Position numbers and translations under genes: made by a program. From contig NC_021674.1 in assembly GCF_000247815.1 (NCBI RefSeq), positions 11,976,324 to 12,040,323 on the forward strand: a stretch of DNA of 64,000 nucleotides, in the 5' to 3' direction. Below the pieces are notes generated by a model. It was not told where the DNA came from. It did not search any database and saw only the letters and a list, made by a program, of their open reading frames with translations. Below are positions 53,894 to 64,000 of this stretch, one piece after another (positions within the stretch are counted from its first letter, which is position 1; each line of letters starts with the position of its first letter). Origin of the DNA: Ficedula albicollis. Taxonomy: Eukaryota; Chordata; Aves; Passeriformes; Muscicapidae.

Positions 53894-54784
53894 TGAACAC
53901 CACCAAAATCACCTGCAGACACCCAAACAGAAACAAGCAGCATTTGTTGGCTATTGCCAGTCCAAAGCCCACAAAATCAGGACTTGAAACAAAGCAATTA
54001 TAGGAGAAAAAAAGGCTTGGCAAAAAAAAAAATATGTTCTACAGCTGATGAATAAAGGGCACCTAGTTCATTAAATAAACCTGCATTTTGCATTTCTGAA
54101 GAGTGCAACTATCTTGCTCTATCAGAGGTGCTTTTTTATAAAACAGAAATTCACTAATAACCACATAAACAAAGAAGCTGGTAATTAAAGAACTTAACAA
54201 GCAACAGAAGACTCATGATAACATTGCAAAAGTTTGTAATACTGTGTGCCATCAGTATAACCATAAAAATAGTGGTTTAGCGTCTTTTGTGGTTGATATT
54301 TGAACAATATCCAACATACATTCGTCTGCTTTTTTGTCCATGTCTCAATTTCACTCAGGGTTGGTGAGTTTTTTATGATACCGGGCTTACTAATTTCTCC
54401 AGATAACTTCTTGCCTTGCCATTAATCCCTTGCCCTTCCTCTTGACGTCCCTCATCTCTCTTTCACCATTCAAAAATATAGTTGTCAAACATGAAAGCTT
54501 CACTTTTACAACTCTAGCCATTACAATATGTGCATATATGCAGAAAATACTTCAAATAATGTTCTGTAGCCTCCAGCCAAAGCTTCTTACCACCTGTATG
54601 GGCACAGAGATACTGTGAAGTACAGTCATCAAGGCCACTGTCCAGTTGGAGAGTTATATGGACAGCTCTGTGTTTTATCTGAAAGATAAAATGCCCCTTT
54701 GAATTCATTGGTAAGATTTGTAGGATCAAGCCTATAAAGACATGGACAACAGAAACAGCAGATGAAAGTTGGATGGCCCACATC
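53894..54784. other. Intergenic DNA, no gene seen
   Basis: AT-rich sequence between a CR1 fragment and the LTR-like region. Nothing recognised. Confidence 0.6.
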
Positions 54785-55320
54785 AATGGGTAGTGTTGCT
54801 ATGGGCCATGTCCCCAGGGTAGGTGTCAGGGCACAAAAATTAACTCAGGGGCTTGCATTTGTAATTGAAAGAGTATCTTTAAATTTGGATATTTCTCCAC
54901 TTTGCTACAGTTTACCTACAAGCCATGCTGCAGCCCACATTTATAGTTTTATACAGTTTTTACAGACCTCGTGTGCAACTCTAATTGGTTAATAGTTTTC
55001 TTGCCGATTACTCCATTGGTTAGTAAAAGGTATTTTACTTGTCTATCAAATTTCTTTATTCTTGGTTAGTTTACATATTTTGTTCACTGATTCCTATGAG
55101 ATAGAGTCTTCGTTTTATTGCAGGTGCAAACAGTTCTCTTACCAGAATAGCTTGTTGTGTTGTTTTCATGCTTAAGATTGTTTTCACATGGGAACTTGCA
55201 AGCCACTTAGCTGCACATAGAAGTGACAAGCTAGCTATTAATTTAGCAGAGAGCAAGGCCTGATTTTATGAGGCATTTATTTTATCATTTATTGACCTGA
55301 GTGCAACACACAAAGACTTG
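54785..55320 (-). mobile_element. LTR-like promoter region, ERVK-like (E1)
   Basis: On the minus strand there are two CCAAT boxes (in ACCAATGGAG and ACCAATTAGAG), then TATAAAAC (54953-54946) and a short leader, the usual order of a retroviral U3/R. Similar AT-rich U3 sequences occur in songbird ERVK LTRs (from memory). The 1381-bp duplication starts inside this element just downstream of its TATA box. Confidence 0.45.
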
Positions 55321-56286
55321 CACAACATTCTCCCAGCAATCTTATGTAAGACATGTCTGTAAAAAACAGACCTAATGCACTAGATTAATTGGGACAGAAA
55401 GAATTAAAATGTGTAAGCATGAGGAGAAAAAACAAAATTGTGAATATTGAAAAAACAAAATTTCTTCTCAGATTCCCAACTGGCTAATAATTAGGCTTTG
55501 ATTAACCTGACAACAGGGCAAGGACAAGGAAGCTTTTGTTTCACTGCAGTTTATTGGAGAGTTGTGTCCAGCTCCTGTAGGAAAAGCCACATGGATCAGG
55601 TGTTTCATTGTTAAGAGCTCAGCTGCAGTGCTGTGGTGTTGATGAGCCACAGTTCAGAATCCCAGGATGGGTCAGCTTGGAAGGAACCAGTGGGTCATGT
55701 GGTCCAAGAACACCACTCAAGCAGGGTCATCCAGAGCACATGGCACAGGACTCTGTCCAGACTGTTCTTGAGTATCACCTGTGAGGGAGACTCCACAACC
55801 CTTGGCACCTACTCTCCCTTTGGAAATTCCTAATGTGTACACAGGGCTATCTTCTGAACACACTTCCAGAGTTTGGTTAAACTTCCCAGAAAAATCTCCA
55901 TTATGGCAGCCCCTCACACATTATCTGAATGCTTCCCCTCCAGGCCTGCTGTCTGCATTTGTCTAAAGATAACAGCCTTTGGCTGGTTGGCTGGTTCCTG
56001 CAGGGCTGGAAAGCACAGCCTGCAGTGCTCTAATCTCTGCATGGCTCTCCCACGGAAATGGGGCCTGCAGGAGGAACAACGGCTTTTGTCGTCACTCAGT
56101 AATGAAATAGCAAACCTCAGATACTGAAAAATAATCATGCTCTCTACAGGTAGGAGATTACCTTTGAAATATCTCAAACCCAATACACTCTAAATGCCTT
56201 TTTAATCTGCTTTTTGACTCCATTTTAAAATACATCAATCATAAATCCAGGCTAGATTTCCCAGTTTTCCTCTCTCAAACTGGCAG
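54906..56286 (+). repeat. 1381-bp direct duplication, copy 1
   Basis: Starts TACAGTTTACCTACAAGCC and ends CTCTCAAACTGGCAG. Read side by side with 59235-60615 it shows no mismatch or indel, at a constant offset of 4329. It contains part of an LTR-like element and a CR1 fragment. Flanks differ sharply on the left; on the right a short similar tract reappears after a gap. Confidence 0.93.
55655..55905 (-). mobile_element. CR1 LINE 3' fragment inside duplication copy 1
   Basis: AATCCCAGGATGGGTCAGCT, CAAGCAGGGTCATCCAGAGC, ACATGGCACAGGACTCTGTC and GAGGGAGACTCCACAACCC are a diverged CR1 3' region in reverse orientation. The right end fades gradually. Confidence 0.8.
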
Positions 56287-59234
56287 CCAGAACCAAATGC
56301 AGGGTTTGTATATGTTCACATGAGTCCCACGGGCTCACAAAAAATAAAAAGGCCTCTTGAACAAGACAGTCAGCTGTTTATGAGATGGGTCTGAGAGTGA
56401 TTCAATACCAAGGGCAAAATTATTTCACTGCAGTAGAAGAGTTTCCTCTGATTATGGAAACAAACCCATCCCATATCAGCTTATTCAGTGATGGAGGGAG
56501 AAATAGAGAGTCTTTGAGACCTGCCTTTGAGACCTGTGGTCACCACTCCCTGCTCTGGCACGCAGAGGCATTCTTTTTCAGGAGAGGAATGGAGGCAATG
56601 CCATGACTTGTCCACACAAAGAAAACCAGGTCTCTGCCTTGTCTCTCAGCTTCAGAAGGGTAGCCTTTGAAATCTAGACAGCTGATTCGAAAATGCCCAA
56701 TGAAACAGGACACTGCCACATTTCTTCTGCATGTATACATACCCTCACATAGTGGCAAGCTCTTGCCACAAGCCAAAAGCCAGTAGTGGCTTTTCTGGAT
56801 AGGCTGCGAGGTGATTGCTCAGCTGAAAAACAGTATGTACCAGGAGAGGCTTCAGGGGCACCAGAGGGCTGCTCTGAACATATTTCTGTGCTGGCAGTAC
56901 AACTGGATTAGTAAAGACCCTCCCTCTCAAGTTCAAAGACTTCCTAAAGAAGCCTAGCACTTAGTGCTGAGTGCACCTTTGGGGCAATTCAGTGGGAAGA
57001 GAGCTATTGAGAAACACAAGCTCTCAGTTGGAGTGTTGAGCTCTCTTGAAAGCACAGCCTTAGATTTCTTGGGAACAGAAAAAAAAATTAACAGAAAAGA
57101 AGTGCAGGTAGAACTGAGGGCTGTTTAGTCACTGGTGGTCACTTCTAGGAATTAAGTGCCAAACATCTCTCAGTACTGATCTCAAGTAGATCAATGATTA
57201 TCACCTTGCAGAAGGTGATTTGGGACCCATACAGCCCTCTGCTGAGCCGTAGGTTGCTCACATCTCTTGTGAGATGACAGCAGCACCTGCTTTGAATCCC
57301 TTTCCTTTATGCCAGTACAGAAGATAATCCACCTCTAAGAAATGGGTATTCACTTGCAGGCATCTGGATAGTATTTACTGCTGTTAATCTGCCCTTATGC
57401 ACATGAGGGGAGGCATTATTGTTTACATACAAGCAGTAAACAAAGTAATTTGCAGCAGGAAAAGCTGCATTTGAAATAACTACATGCAATCAGTTATGCT
57501 CAGATTGTGCAACTGAAACAGTGAAGCCACAGTACTGAAAGTGGGTGCTGGTTTAAGTGAAGCACTGGCGCACTTGGGATTTTAGAAAAAAATCCCTCTG
57601 CAGCAGTATCCTTTTTTTACTCTGAGAAATACAAATACCGGCACAGCAATAGCATATATTCAAAATTATCACCAGAGATTTTCTGCAATCTGGTGCCTTT
57701 GGTGGCTACATTAGCTTGTATTTACTATGAATAATTTGGCCATTCTCTTTTACCCTGTATTCTTATATATTTGTTTGCCTCAGCCTGCAGGAGAAATAGC
57801 TTTGCTGTGTAAGATTTGTGTTCATTAGTTCTTATTAGGTGTTTTTTTCTTCCCCCTGAATTGTTTGGTTCAGAGCTGAAAAGAAAATGAGTTCTGTTCT
57901 TGGCCTCCAATCCAATCCAAAGCATAGAGTGTGTGTTTAAGCTTAGCTTCTGAGGACTACCAGTGACTTCACATGACTAAGAAGCCTAAAATGAAGTGTA
58001 TGCTTTTGTACTGTGCAGAAAGAGGCCCTCCAGCAGCCTGCTGTTATACTAGACTGGGATACAAAGAGTAGAGCTCCGAGGTTTTGAAGATCCTTGGAAG
58101 CCCAGAGGGGAAAGCAGTTCCTCTGCAGTAGCACCGTGTCCTTGCAGAGTTCCCACAGGCTCTCCAGGAGTTGGTTCACAGTCACACCACACTTGATCTC
58201 TCTATAAACCAAATAATTTCTCTCCTCCCTCAGCAATAGCTTGTAGTGTAACTTCACTGCTTTGAAGTTCAAGGGCTTCAGGGCATAGCACAAATTTGAA
58301 TGTTCACTCAGCATAGTATCATGATTTAACTACACATAGTTATGATGAAGACCTTTTTCAAGAACAAGACTACAAATCCCCAATCCTTGCAAGAGCACAC
58401 AATTAAAAGGACCTCAAGTTTTTCATTGGCCCAAGTCAGCTCCTCTGCTATGATCCCAGCAGAGCAAGCCAGATGCTGCATTGGGTTGCATGGCACAGCA
58501 CAGACAGACACAATTGCTTTGGTTTTTTCATTATGAGGTTGGAGAGGCATGTTTGATTTTTGTTTGGTTTTGTTGTTTCGTTTTTAAGAGAAAATTGTTG
58601 TGCTCTCAATAAAAGATTTCTCATTGGAAGACAAATTAGTGGTGCATAGCCTGGATATTTTCACAATCCCCATACACAACCAGAGGTACAACCTCTGTTT
58701 TAAGTTTTGAACTGGTTACAGTTCCTGTCTGCCCAGCATATCAGAGCAGAAAACTCTGCCTGGTTAGGGCTTTATTGCAGGGAATGGGGAAGCAAGACTT
58801 GGATCTATGAAACATCTCAGTGCAGAAAACAGCCTCTTTCTCAAGGGGCTGACTTGCCAGCAAGTCTCACTGCTTCTCATTATGAAGGACTTAAACTCTT
58901 TTCTGCATTGTGCCTGTTGGATTTGAAGCATGGGAAGGGGCAGGGACACCTATTGTGTTTAACAATTGCAAAAGAGGATTCATCAAGGTAGCTTGCAAAC
59001 AAAACCAGCCACCTGTACCAGACAAACTGGGATACTTGGCCACTAAGATTTTTCCCTCAAGAAGGAAGTGAAATTGTGAATAACCTCAAAAGGCACCCCA
59101 CCAGATGCTCACTCGCTGCTCTACGCATGCACATCTAGCAAAAAGACTGTCTCACTCCAAAACATGAAAGGGCCTTTCAGAAGAGTATTGTCACACATGG
59201 ATAAGATTACTGCATAATCATTATTTAATTAATA
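56287..59234. other. Single-copy spacer between the two duplication copies
   Basis: 2948 bp with no repeat, RNA gene or convincing exon. Its presence means the duplicated segments are not head-to-tail adjacent. Confidence 0.6.
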
Positions 59235-59649
59235 TACAGTTTACCTACAAGCCATGCTGCAGCCCACATTTATAGTTTTATACAGTTTTTACAGACCTCG
59301 TGTGCAACTCTAATTGGTTAATAGTTTTCTTGCCGATTACTCCATTGGTTAGTAAAAGGTATTTTACTTGTCTATCAAATTTCTTTATTCTTGGTTAGTT
59401 TACATATTTTGTTCACTGATTCCTATGAGATAGAGTCTTCGTTTTATTGCAGGTGCAAACAGTTCTCTTACCAGAATAGCTTGTTGTGTTGTTTTCATGC
59501 TTAAGATTGTTTTCACATGGGAACTTGCAAGCCACTTAGCTGCACATAGAAGTGACAAGCTAGCTATTAATTTAGCAGAGAGCAAGGCCTGATTTTATGA
59601 GGCATTTATTTTATCATTTATTGACCTGAGTGCAACACACAAAGACTTG
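59235..59649 (-). mobile_element. Truncated second copy of the LTR-like promoter region (E2)
   Basis: Identical by eye to 54906-55320, including both CCAAT boxes and TATAAAAC (59282-59275), but lacking the downstream R/U5-like part because the duplication breakpoint lies here. Confidence 0.45.
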
Positions 59650-59983
59650 CACAACATTCTCCCAGCAATCTTATGTAAGACATGTCTGTAAAAAACAGAC
59701 CTAATGCACTAGATTAATTGGGACAGAAAGAATTAAAATGTGTAAGCATGAGGAGAAAAAACAAAATTGTGAATATTGAAAAAACAAAATTTCTTCTCAG
59801 ATTCCCAACTGGCTAATAATTAGGCTTTGATTAACCTGACAACAGGGCAAGGACAAGGAAGCTTTTGTTTCACTGCAGTTTATTGGAGAGTTGTGTCCAG
59901 CTCCTGTAGGAAAAGCCACATGGATCAGGTGTTTCATTGTTAAGAGCTCAGCTGCAGTGCTGTGGTGTTGATGAGCCACAGTT

Positions 59984-60234
59984 CAGAATCCCAGGATGGG
60001 TCAGCTTGGAAGGAACCAGTGGGTCATGTGGTCCAAGAACACCACTCAAGCAGGGTCATCCAGAGCACATGGCACAGGACTCTGTCCAGACTGTTCTTGA
60101 GTATCACCTGTGAGGGAGACTCCACAACCCTTGGCACCTACTCTCCCTTTGGAAATTCCTAATGTGTACACAGGGCTATCTTCTGAACACACTTCCAGAG
60201 TTTGGTTAAACTTCCCAGAAAAATCTCCATTATG
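59984..60234 (-). mobile_element. CR1 LINE 3' fragment inside duplication copy 2
   Basis: Identical by eye to the CR1 fragment at 55655-55905, carried by the 1381-bp duplication and not an independent insertion. Confidence 0.8.
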
Positions 60235-60615
60235 GCAGCCCCTCACACATTATCTGAATGCTTCCCCTCCAGGCCTGCTGTCTGCATTTGTCTAAAGATA
60301 ACAGCCTTTGGCTGGTTGGCTGGTTCCTGCAGGGCTGGAAAGCACAGCCTGCAGTGCTCTAATCTCTGCATGGCTCTCCCACGGAAATGGGGCCTGCAGG
60401 AGGAACAACGGCTTTTGTCGTCACTCAGTAATGAAATAGCAAACCTCAGATACTGAAAAATAATCATGCTCTCTACAGGTAGGAGATTACCTTTGAAATA
60501 TCTCAAACCCAATACACTCTAAATGCCTTTTTAATCTGCTTTTTGACTCCATTTTAAAATACATCAATCATAAATCCAGGCTAGATTTCCCAGTTTTCCT
60601 CTCTCAAACTGGCAG

Positions 60616-63600
60616 TCAGATCATAAGGTAGTATAATTAACAGCAAAGTTTGCATATGTTCACATGAGGGGCTGGAGCCTGAAAAAAACCCCTGCAATTT
60701 ATTGTGAGATGCCTGAGGGGAAACAAAATCCAGAAGGCTGTGATGATACATCACTGCACCAGCCTGGCAGCTGCACATCATGTGCAGAGATGCTTATTGT
60801 GCAAAATAGGATTCTTATTTGACTAAGAGTAAACTAATAAAACATACAAACACACACAGACACCTATTAAATAAACAGAATCTTACCTGAGGGACAGCAG
60901 GAAGGGGAATAAAAATTATATGTGCTCCTGTATCCTTGAGAGATTTTTAAAAGCCCAAGAGCCACTCAACTGTCTGTTACTTTCTGATTAAGTAGGCAGT
61001 CTCATTTGGATAATGCACTGACATTATGCATTCAGCTCTTCCTCTTTTGTAGTGCTGGGGGACTTCCAAAATCAGAGAGGACAGAATGAAGTTAGGCAGC
61101 TGGATGTGGAATCAAGTAACCACACTGGCACTTAGTATTTTCTTTCCATTTATTCTGAATCATTTGGTGTCAGGCTCAAGTATTCCATAGGGCACTTGGA
61201 TACTGGCTGTTAAGCTTCAGGACTCCACCTGATCAGTTTTTTAAGTACTAGGAAATTACTCAACAACAAAAAGGCCTGATTACCATGGCTGCACTTCACT
61301 TAGGAAAATAAAGCAGCTGAGCATGCCTTGAGGCAGTCATTACAAGGACATCACAGTGACTTCAGTATCAAGCAGCATTATCCACCTACAAGTCCTGCTG
61401 TGCTGAGCAAAGCAAAAGCCTCACTGTGCCCAGTTGGTACAAAGGAAGAAGACTGGAGGGTTTGCAGCCCAGCACTTCAGTTCTGGGCTCAAAAACACAC
61501 AGGCAGCCACATAATGCCATTTTCTCCAGTGTGGTAATGCTTTCTTGATGCAAACAGCAGAAGCAGGAGTAACACCTTAGCTATCCTTAACTTTCAACAA
61601 TGAGAACGTCTCTTGAACCCTCTGTTGGCTTCCCAGGAAAAAATTTAATTCTCCCCCAAAATACTCTACTCACAAAGACATCTTGTCTTTTTCCTTCAAA
61701 TTCCAGGATAAAATTTTGCTTGGATGAAAACCTAATGCAGTGGACAGGAAGGCAGTGCACAAAATCCATATATTTCTGCTGCTTGCCCCTCTGTCCTTCT
61801 GCCTGGATCTTGCTGTTCCTGCTCTACAATGAGTTGAAACTCAGAGCTGTTAAAAGAGCTGCTTCCTCCTCCTAGGCTGGTGCATTTGCAGACACTGATA
61901 AGGAGTTCAGTGTTTACATGCCACAAGCCCATAAATCATTTGGAGTTCATGAGACTGAAGTCAGCTCATGCTGGGTGAGGACTGTCCTGTAGGATCTTTC
62001 TACATTGTTCTTGAAGATCCAGTCCTTCCTGGAGAAGTAAGCTGTGAATTTGGGGAGCTGTCAATATGGTGATTAATTGAACTTCTTACTGATGGCTTGT
62101 AAAGCCGGTACAAGCAAGGTTATTGTCCAACACACAAAACAGCTGAATACATTGAACCAGATTTGACTCAAGGCCCAGAATCAGGAGAAAGAGATTGAAA
62201 ATATGCGTAATACCTCTCATTTAATCGCATTATTGTTTATTTTTCCTTCCCTTAGCATATTTTCTTTCAGCTACAGGGGGAGAGTCCCTCCAGGAGGTCA
62301 TTGTTAAAAAGCTGAAATGTGTATTTCATGTATTTCTGACTGATCAACATCAAGGACTCGCTCCATGCACGCAATAATCCTACCTCACATGTAAATAACA
62401 ATGTCCACTTTAATAATGGTCAGGAATGCAGGATCTTTTCCCCCCACCTCGAAGAATTTTGGCAGTGAAAGGGTCCAGTATTTCAAGGTCACCTCAACAG
62501 TCTAAAGTTTGGATGTAATTCACTTCTTTGTTGGCACAGCCTTGCACAAGGTTAAGGGGTGCTTTAATTCAGCTGAAAACCAGACTACCCTCTCCTCAGT
62601 GAGGTGAAGGCAGTTGCTAGGGCTTCAGTTTCCAGAATCACAAGAGAAACTAAAACAGTCTTACCTGTCCTATTATGAATGCTGCTTTAGAATAGAAAAT
62701 ATGCAGGCTGCTTTAGAAGAGAAAAAAAAAGGTTGCATACATCTTACAATCATACAGATCATTGCAGAAAAAATGCAGAAAACATCTATACAGTACTTCA
62801 CCTGCCTGAAACTCAGGGACTCCAACCCCTGCTCCTACAAGTCCTTAAAAAGACAACTTAGAAACTCAATCTGCTCCATCCTGAGCAACACTGGGGCCCT
62901 TCTAAGGGAGTTTCTACAGCCACGTGAACATCAGCCAAGGGCAGGTGGAGTGGGTGGTCAGTGGATCAGTCTCCTTTAAGACACAATGCCTGTGTAACTG
63001 AAGATTCCGAAGCAGAAGATTTGGGGAAGAAGGAGCATAAGGATTCTCACTGTGAGAGAAGCAATAACAGGGGAACCACAGCCCTTTGCATGAAGCAGAA
63101 GCTGAGGTTTGCTGGGAATCCACAGAAACAGAGGAAGCTGAGAGGGAAGTCAAAGAATAATGACAGACTTCTAAGCTGCCCCTGTTTTGCTCCCTTTCTG
63201 ATTCCAGACATCCGGCAGGGTCCAGAGATGCCTCCAGCTCTCACCCCTTGCTGTTCTCCCTTCTCTACCTGGGCCCTAGTAGCTCAGTCACTGTGTGAGA
63301 CTCAGTGCTGGGGTGAGTTGAAGCCTGTGGCAAAAGGGAGATCCCATTGAAGACAGAGGCCTCTGCACAACTCTGACCCCCCATGAAAGCCATTTCTCCA
63401 AAACCCTCTCACCCATGCTCAAGAGAACAGCACAATTAGTCTCCCCATTCTCTGTTGTGAAGTCCACACTCTTGGATTTAGATGGTGGAAGTGTCCTGCA
63501 CTGTAGGAGTCATGCAGTCACCAAACAGCTGAGATTAGAGATTCTGGAAAGAAAAAAAAAAAAAAAATAGAAGTAAACCAACAGTTGTTCTCAACTGAGT

Positions 63601-64000
63601 TCTAGGCCAGGAAGAAAGAAATTGAATGATTTACATAGGGTTCCCAAGCAGTCATTAGCAGGGTTGAGACCTAAGACCCAAAGGCTCAATCCCAGCCTCA
63701 TGCATTTTTTAACTCTTGGGCATACCATGATCCTGGTAAACAAGTAACTCTTGTTTCTGCAGCTGCTGCTTTGGGGCTCATCTCGTCTATCTCTCCCCAT
63801 GTGTCTGTTCCCATTAATACCAATTTTAAAAGAACCTTGCTGCTTTTCCATTGCCATCCTTGCTGCCAGCCATACACCATTAAACAGAAGAAATAAGAGG
63901 CTTTGCTGTAGTTATGGTTTTGCCTTTTTTGTAGAGAAGGCATCCCATGAAGACTGACACAGCTGAATACCTGCCCAAGCACACCAATTCTCTCAGCAGG
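60616..64000. other. Intergenic DNA to window end, no gene seen
   Basis: Unique-looking sequence with an A run near 63550. Frames such as 62614-62979 (121 codons) and 62961-63350 (129 codons) resemble no known protein. Confidence 0.55.

Larger units (their letters stand above)
59235..60615 (+). repeat. 1381-bp direct duplication, copy 2
   Basis: Second copy of 54906-56286, same strand, apparently identical. The left flank (AT-rich, ending TTAATTAA) is unlike that of copy 1. It is either a very recent duplication or a false duplication in the assembly; gene conversion is a third option. Confidence 0.93.

Noticed and set aside
55071..60512. Pairs of identical small open frames at 55.1-56.2 and 59.4-60.5 kb that look like a duplicated gene
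   Set aside because: They are chance frames in LTR and CR1 sequence, identical only because the DNA segment is duplicated.

Overview
The window is vertebrate genomic DNA, almost certainly from a bird and probably a songbird. It contains many diverged CR1 LINE fragments, which are the typical avian retroposon, several avian-style retroviral LTRs, mostly low-GC intergenic sequence, and one intron-split gene whose product resembles avian cystatin C (ovocystatin). The bird call rests on these repeat and protein families. The songbird call is inference from LTR flavour.

Only one protein-coding gene can be supported: cystatin C (CST3) on the minus strand. It has three coding exons at 52151-51888, 51403-51290 and 50282-50205. 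All splice sites are GT-AG and both introns are phase 0. The CST3 promoter and first exon lie in a CpG island at about 51.8-53.25 kb. That island is damaged in this assembly by a single N inside exon 1 and by an 880-base pure-C run directly upstream of the start.

The rest of the window is gene-poor. At 0-8.4 kb there is intergenic DNA, a CR1 fragment and a solo LTR interrupted by 590 C's. At 8.4-12.3 kb there is a cluster of LTR-like segments, the last containing 200 C's. At 12.3-39 kb there is intergenic DNA with CR1 pieces, two minus-strand solo LTRs with clear 5-bp target-site duplications, and a TG microsatellite. At 39.8-40.55 kb there is a 708-C plus 23-A block. CST3 occupies about 49.96-53.25 kb. 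At 54.9-60.6 kb a 1381-bp segment occurs twice, apparently without a mismatch, in direct orientation 4329 bp apart.

The most notable signals concern assembly and structure, not a new biological system: four homopolymer-C blocks of 200-880 bp, a 23-bp repeat around the N that adds eight false codons to the CST3 signal peptide, and the apparently identical 1.4-kb duplication. No undescribed system, CRISPR array, tRNA, rRNA or intact retroviral gene was found.
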